A DNA stretch of 64,000 nucleotides, from positions 1 through 64,000 of the forward strand of contig JAHHHP010000019.1 of the NCBI GenBank assembly GCA_019359275.1, in the 5' to 3' direction. A program made the translations under genes and the position numbers. The notes under the pieces are model-generated. The model was given only the letters and a program-made list of their open reading frames with translations, was not told the DNA's origin and made no database searches. Positions 62,935-64,000 of this stretch are shown here, piece after piece. How positions within the stretch are numbered: the stretch's first letter is position 1; every line of letters starts with the position of its first letter. The DNA is from Myxacorys chilensis ATA2-1-KO14. Lineage in GTDB: Bacteria > Cyanobacteriota > Cyanobacteriia > Leptolyngbyales > Leptolyngbyaceae.

Positions 62935-64000
62935 TTAGGTGAAGATTGCGCTGGTTGGCAAAGCAATTTCAAATACAGTGCCACTGCCAATTTCTGTGAC
63001 AACCCGCAAGGTTCCGCCATGCTGATCTTGAACAATCTGACGCGCGATCGAGAGTCCTAGCCCTGTTCCTTTGCCCACAGGCTTCGTGGTAAACAAAGGG
63101 TCAAACACTCTTGCCTGAACTGCTTCTGGAATGCCACCCGCATTGTCACTGATGCGAATGATCGCAGTGTTCTCGACAAGTTCTGTTTGAATCTGAATTT
63201 GGGGGGCTGGTGGTGCAGTTTCCTCGATCGCATCTATGGCATTGGCAAGAATATTCATAAACACCTGATTGAGCGGACCCGGATAGCATTCAACTTGAGG
63301 CAATTCTCCGTAGGCTTTCACAATGGTGACAGCGGGGCGATCGCTATTCGCTTTCAGACGATGCCCAAGAATCACTAGCGTACTGTTGAGTCCATCATGC
63401 AGATTAACTGCAACTTTGCTAATTGAGTCAGAACGAGAAAAGTTTCGGAGCGAAACAGAGATATCTTTAATGCGATCGCTACTCAACCGCATCGAATCGA
63501 GTAGCTTTGGCAAGTCCTCTAGAACAAACTCAATTTCTAGATCCTCTAGCGCTTGTCGAATCGCAAGCGCAGGCTGAGGGTAATGCTGCTGATACAGTTG
63601 AATAATTTTACCTAAGTCTGCAATGTATTGTTTTGCAGGAGTAATATTGCTGACAATGCAGGCGATTGGATTATTCATTTCATGAGCAATCCCGGCGACC
63701 AATTGCCCTAGCATTGATAGTTTTTCTTGTTGAACCATTTGCACTTGCGTGCTTTGCAGGGCAGCTGTGCGCTCTTCTACTCGTTGTTCTAACTGATCCG
63801 TAAGCTGTTCCAGTAAATGATTTTGTTGCTGTAGAACTTTGCTTTTCTCCTCCAATGTTTTAGTCAAGTGGTGGAGTTGTAAATGGACTCGAACTCGTGC
63901 TAAAACTTCTTCTTGCTCAAATGGCCTGGTAATGTAATCGATCGCGCCGAGAGACAAGCCTTTAACTTTATTAGCAGTATCTGAAAGGGCCGTCATGAAG
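62935..64000 (-). CDS. Hybrid REC-histidine kinase (partial, N-terminus beyond window)
   Basis: The gene is cut by the right edge. The visible part starts with the second half of a receiver domain (FMTALSDTANKVKGLSLGAI, DYITRPFEQEEVLARVRVHL), so an upstream Asp phosphoacceptor lies outside. A coiled coil follows, then a kinase with AGIAHEMNNPIACIVSN, NQVFMNILANAIDAIEE, ISDNAGGIPE and TTKPVGKGTGLGLSIARQIV. Its kinase region is closely similar to that of the convergent permease-kinase (shared LPQVECYPG and NSTL/DSTL segments), so the two are paralogues. Confidence 0.88.
   Translation of the reverse strand, partial: FMTALSDTANKVKGLSLGAIDYITRPFEQEEVLARVRVHLQLHHLTKTLEEKSKVLQQQNHLLEQLTDQLEQRVEERTAALQSTQVQMVQQEKLSMLGQLVAGIAHEMNNPIACIVSNITPAKQYIADLGKIIQLYQQHYPQPALAIRQALEDLEIEFVLEDLPKLLDSMRLSSDRIKDISVSLRNFSRSDSISKVAVNLHDGLNSTLVILGHRLKANSDRPAVTIVKAYGELPQVECYPGPLNQVFMNILANAIDAIEETAPPAPQIQIQTELVENTAIIRISDNAGGIPEAVQARVFDPLFTTKPVGKGTGLGLSIARQIVQDQHGGTLRVVTEIGSGTVFEIALPTSAIFT

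Overview
This window comes from a cyanobacterial chromosome. The evidence is photosystem II genes (psbX, psbU), Ycf66, the carboxysome shell protein CcmP, a cyAbrB regulator, a one-helix high-light-inducible (HLIP) protein, tocopherol cyclase, several families largely confined to cyanobacteria (DUF1830, DUF1868, DUF3120, DUF4168, DUF4359, DUF6464, the PDZ/radical-SAM protein), and very frequent GCGATCGC palindromes (HIP1). The gene style resembles Leptolyngbya-like filamentous cyanobacteria, but I cannot name the species.

Layout. 1-4.2 kb: possible start of a transposase, YggT, psbX, ycf66, two tandem TolB-like lipoproteins, then sdhB with a tiny HLIP gene coupled to it. 4.2-9 kb: a gene-free stretch, cyAbrB, a CPBP protease, the cobalamin genes cobL and cobH, and a 2H phosphoesterase. 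9-19 kb: mostly housekeeping genes (holA, aroQ, cinA, a WecA/MraY-like transferase, glyA, glmU, isoaspartyl peptidase) plus the wreck of an atzG-atzE amidohydrolase pair. 19-21 kb: a repeat-rich patch with heptamer clusters and a 21-bp minisatellite around a TrmJ-like methyltransferase. 21-29.6 kb: hppD, a RodZ-like protein, ubiD, hom, a ChaN-like protein, pgsA and a sugar transferase. 29.7-41 kb: regulators and accessory proteins, including a Crp-like regulator, a metallo-beta-lactamase-fold protein and an M50 homologue that both lack key metal ligands, DUF815, DHNA-CoA thioesterase, a pentapeptide protein, a DICT/HD protein and a B12-type radical SAM protein. 41-54.6 kb: nadB, psbU, an FHA-adenylate cyclase, uppP, a PDZ-radical SAM protein, a truncated glycosyltransferase, ccmP, tRNA-His and aspS. 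54.6-58 kb: a three-gene unit of a secreted small Cys-containing peptide, a radical SAM/SPASM enzyme and a helical partner, which looks like an unassigned peptide-modification (RiPP-like) system. 58-64 kb: DUF6464 overlapping tocopherol cyclase, tRNA-Arg, an amino-acid-permease/histidine-kinase fusion and, facing it, a related REC-histidine kinase cut by the window edge.

Functional links. hppD and tocopherol cyclase belong to tocopherol synthesis. The DHNA-CoA thioesterase belongs to phylloquinone synthesis and ubiD is a prenylquinone-pathway candidate. glmU, uppP and the WecA-like transferase belong to envelope and lipid-linked sugar metabolism. cobL and cobH make cobalamin, which the B12-type radical SAM protein may use.

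The most notable items are the RiPP-like unit, the heptamer clusters that contain the start and stop codons of one gene, a recurrent habit of short perfect tandem duplications (several at gene 3' ends), two probable catalytically dead hydrolase homologues, and the permease-kinase fusion.
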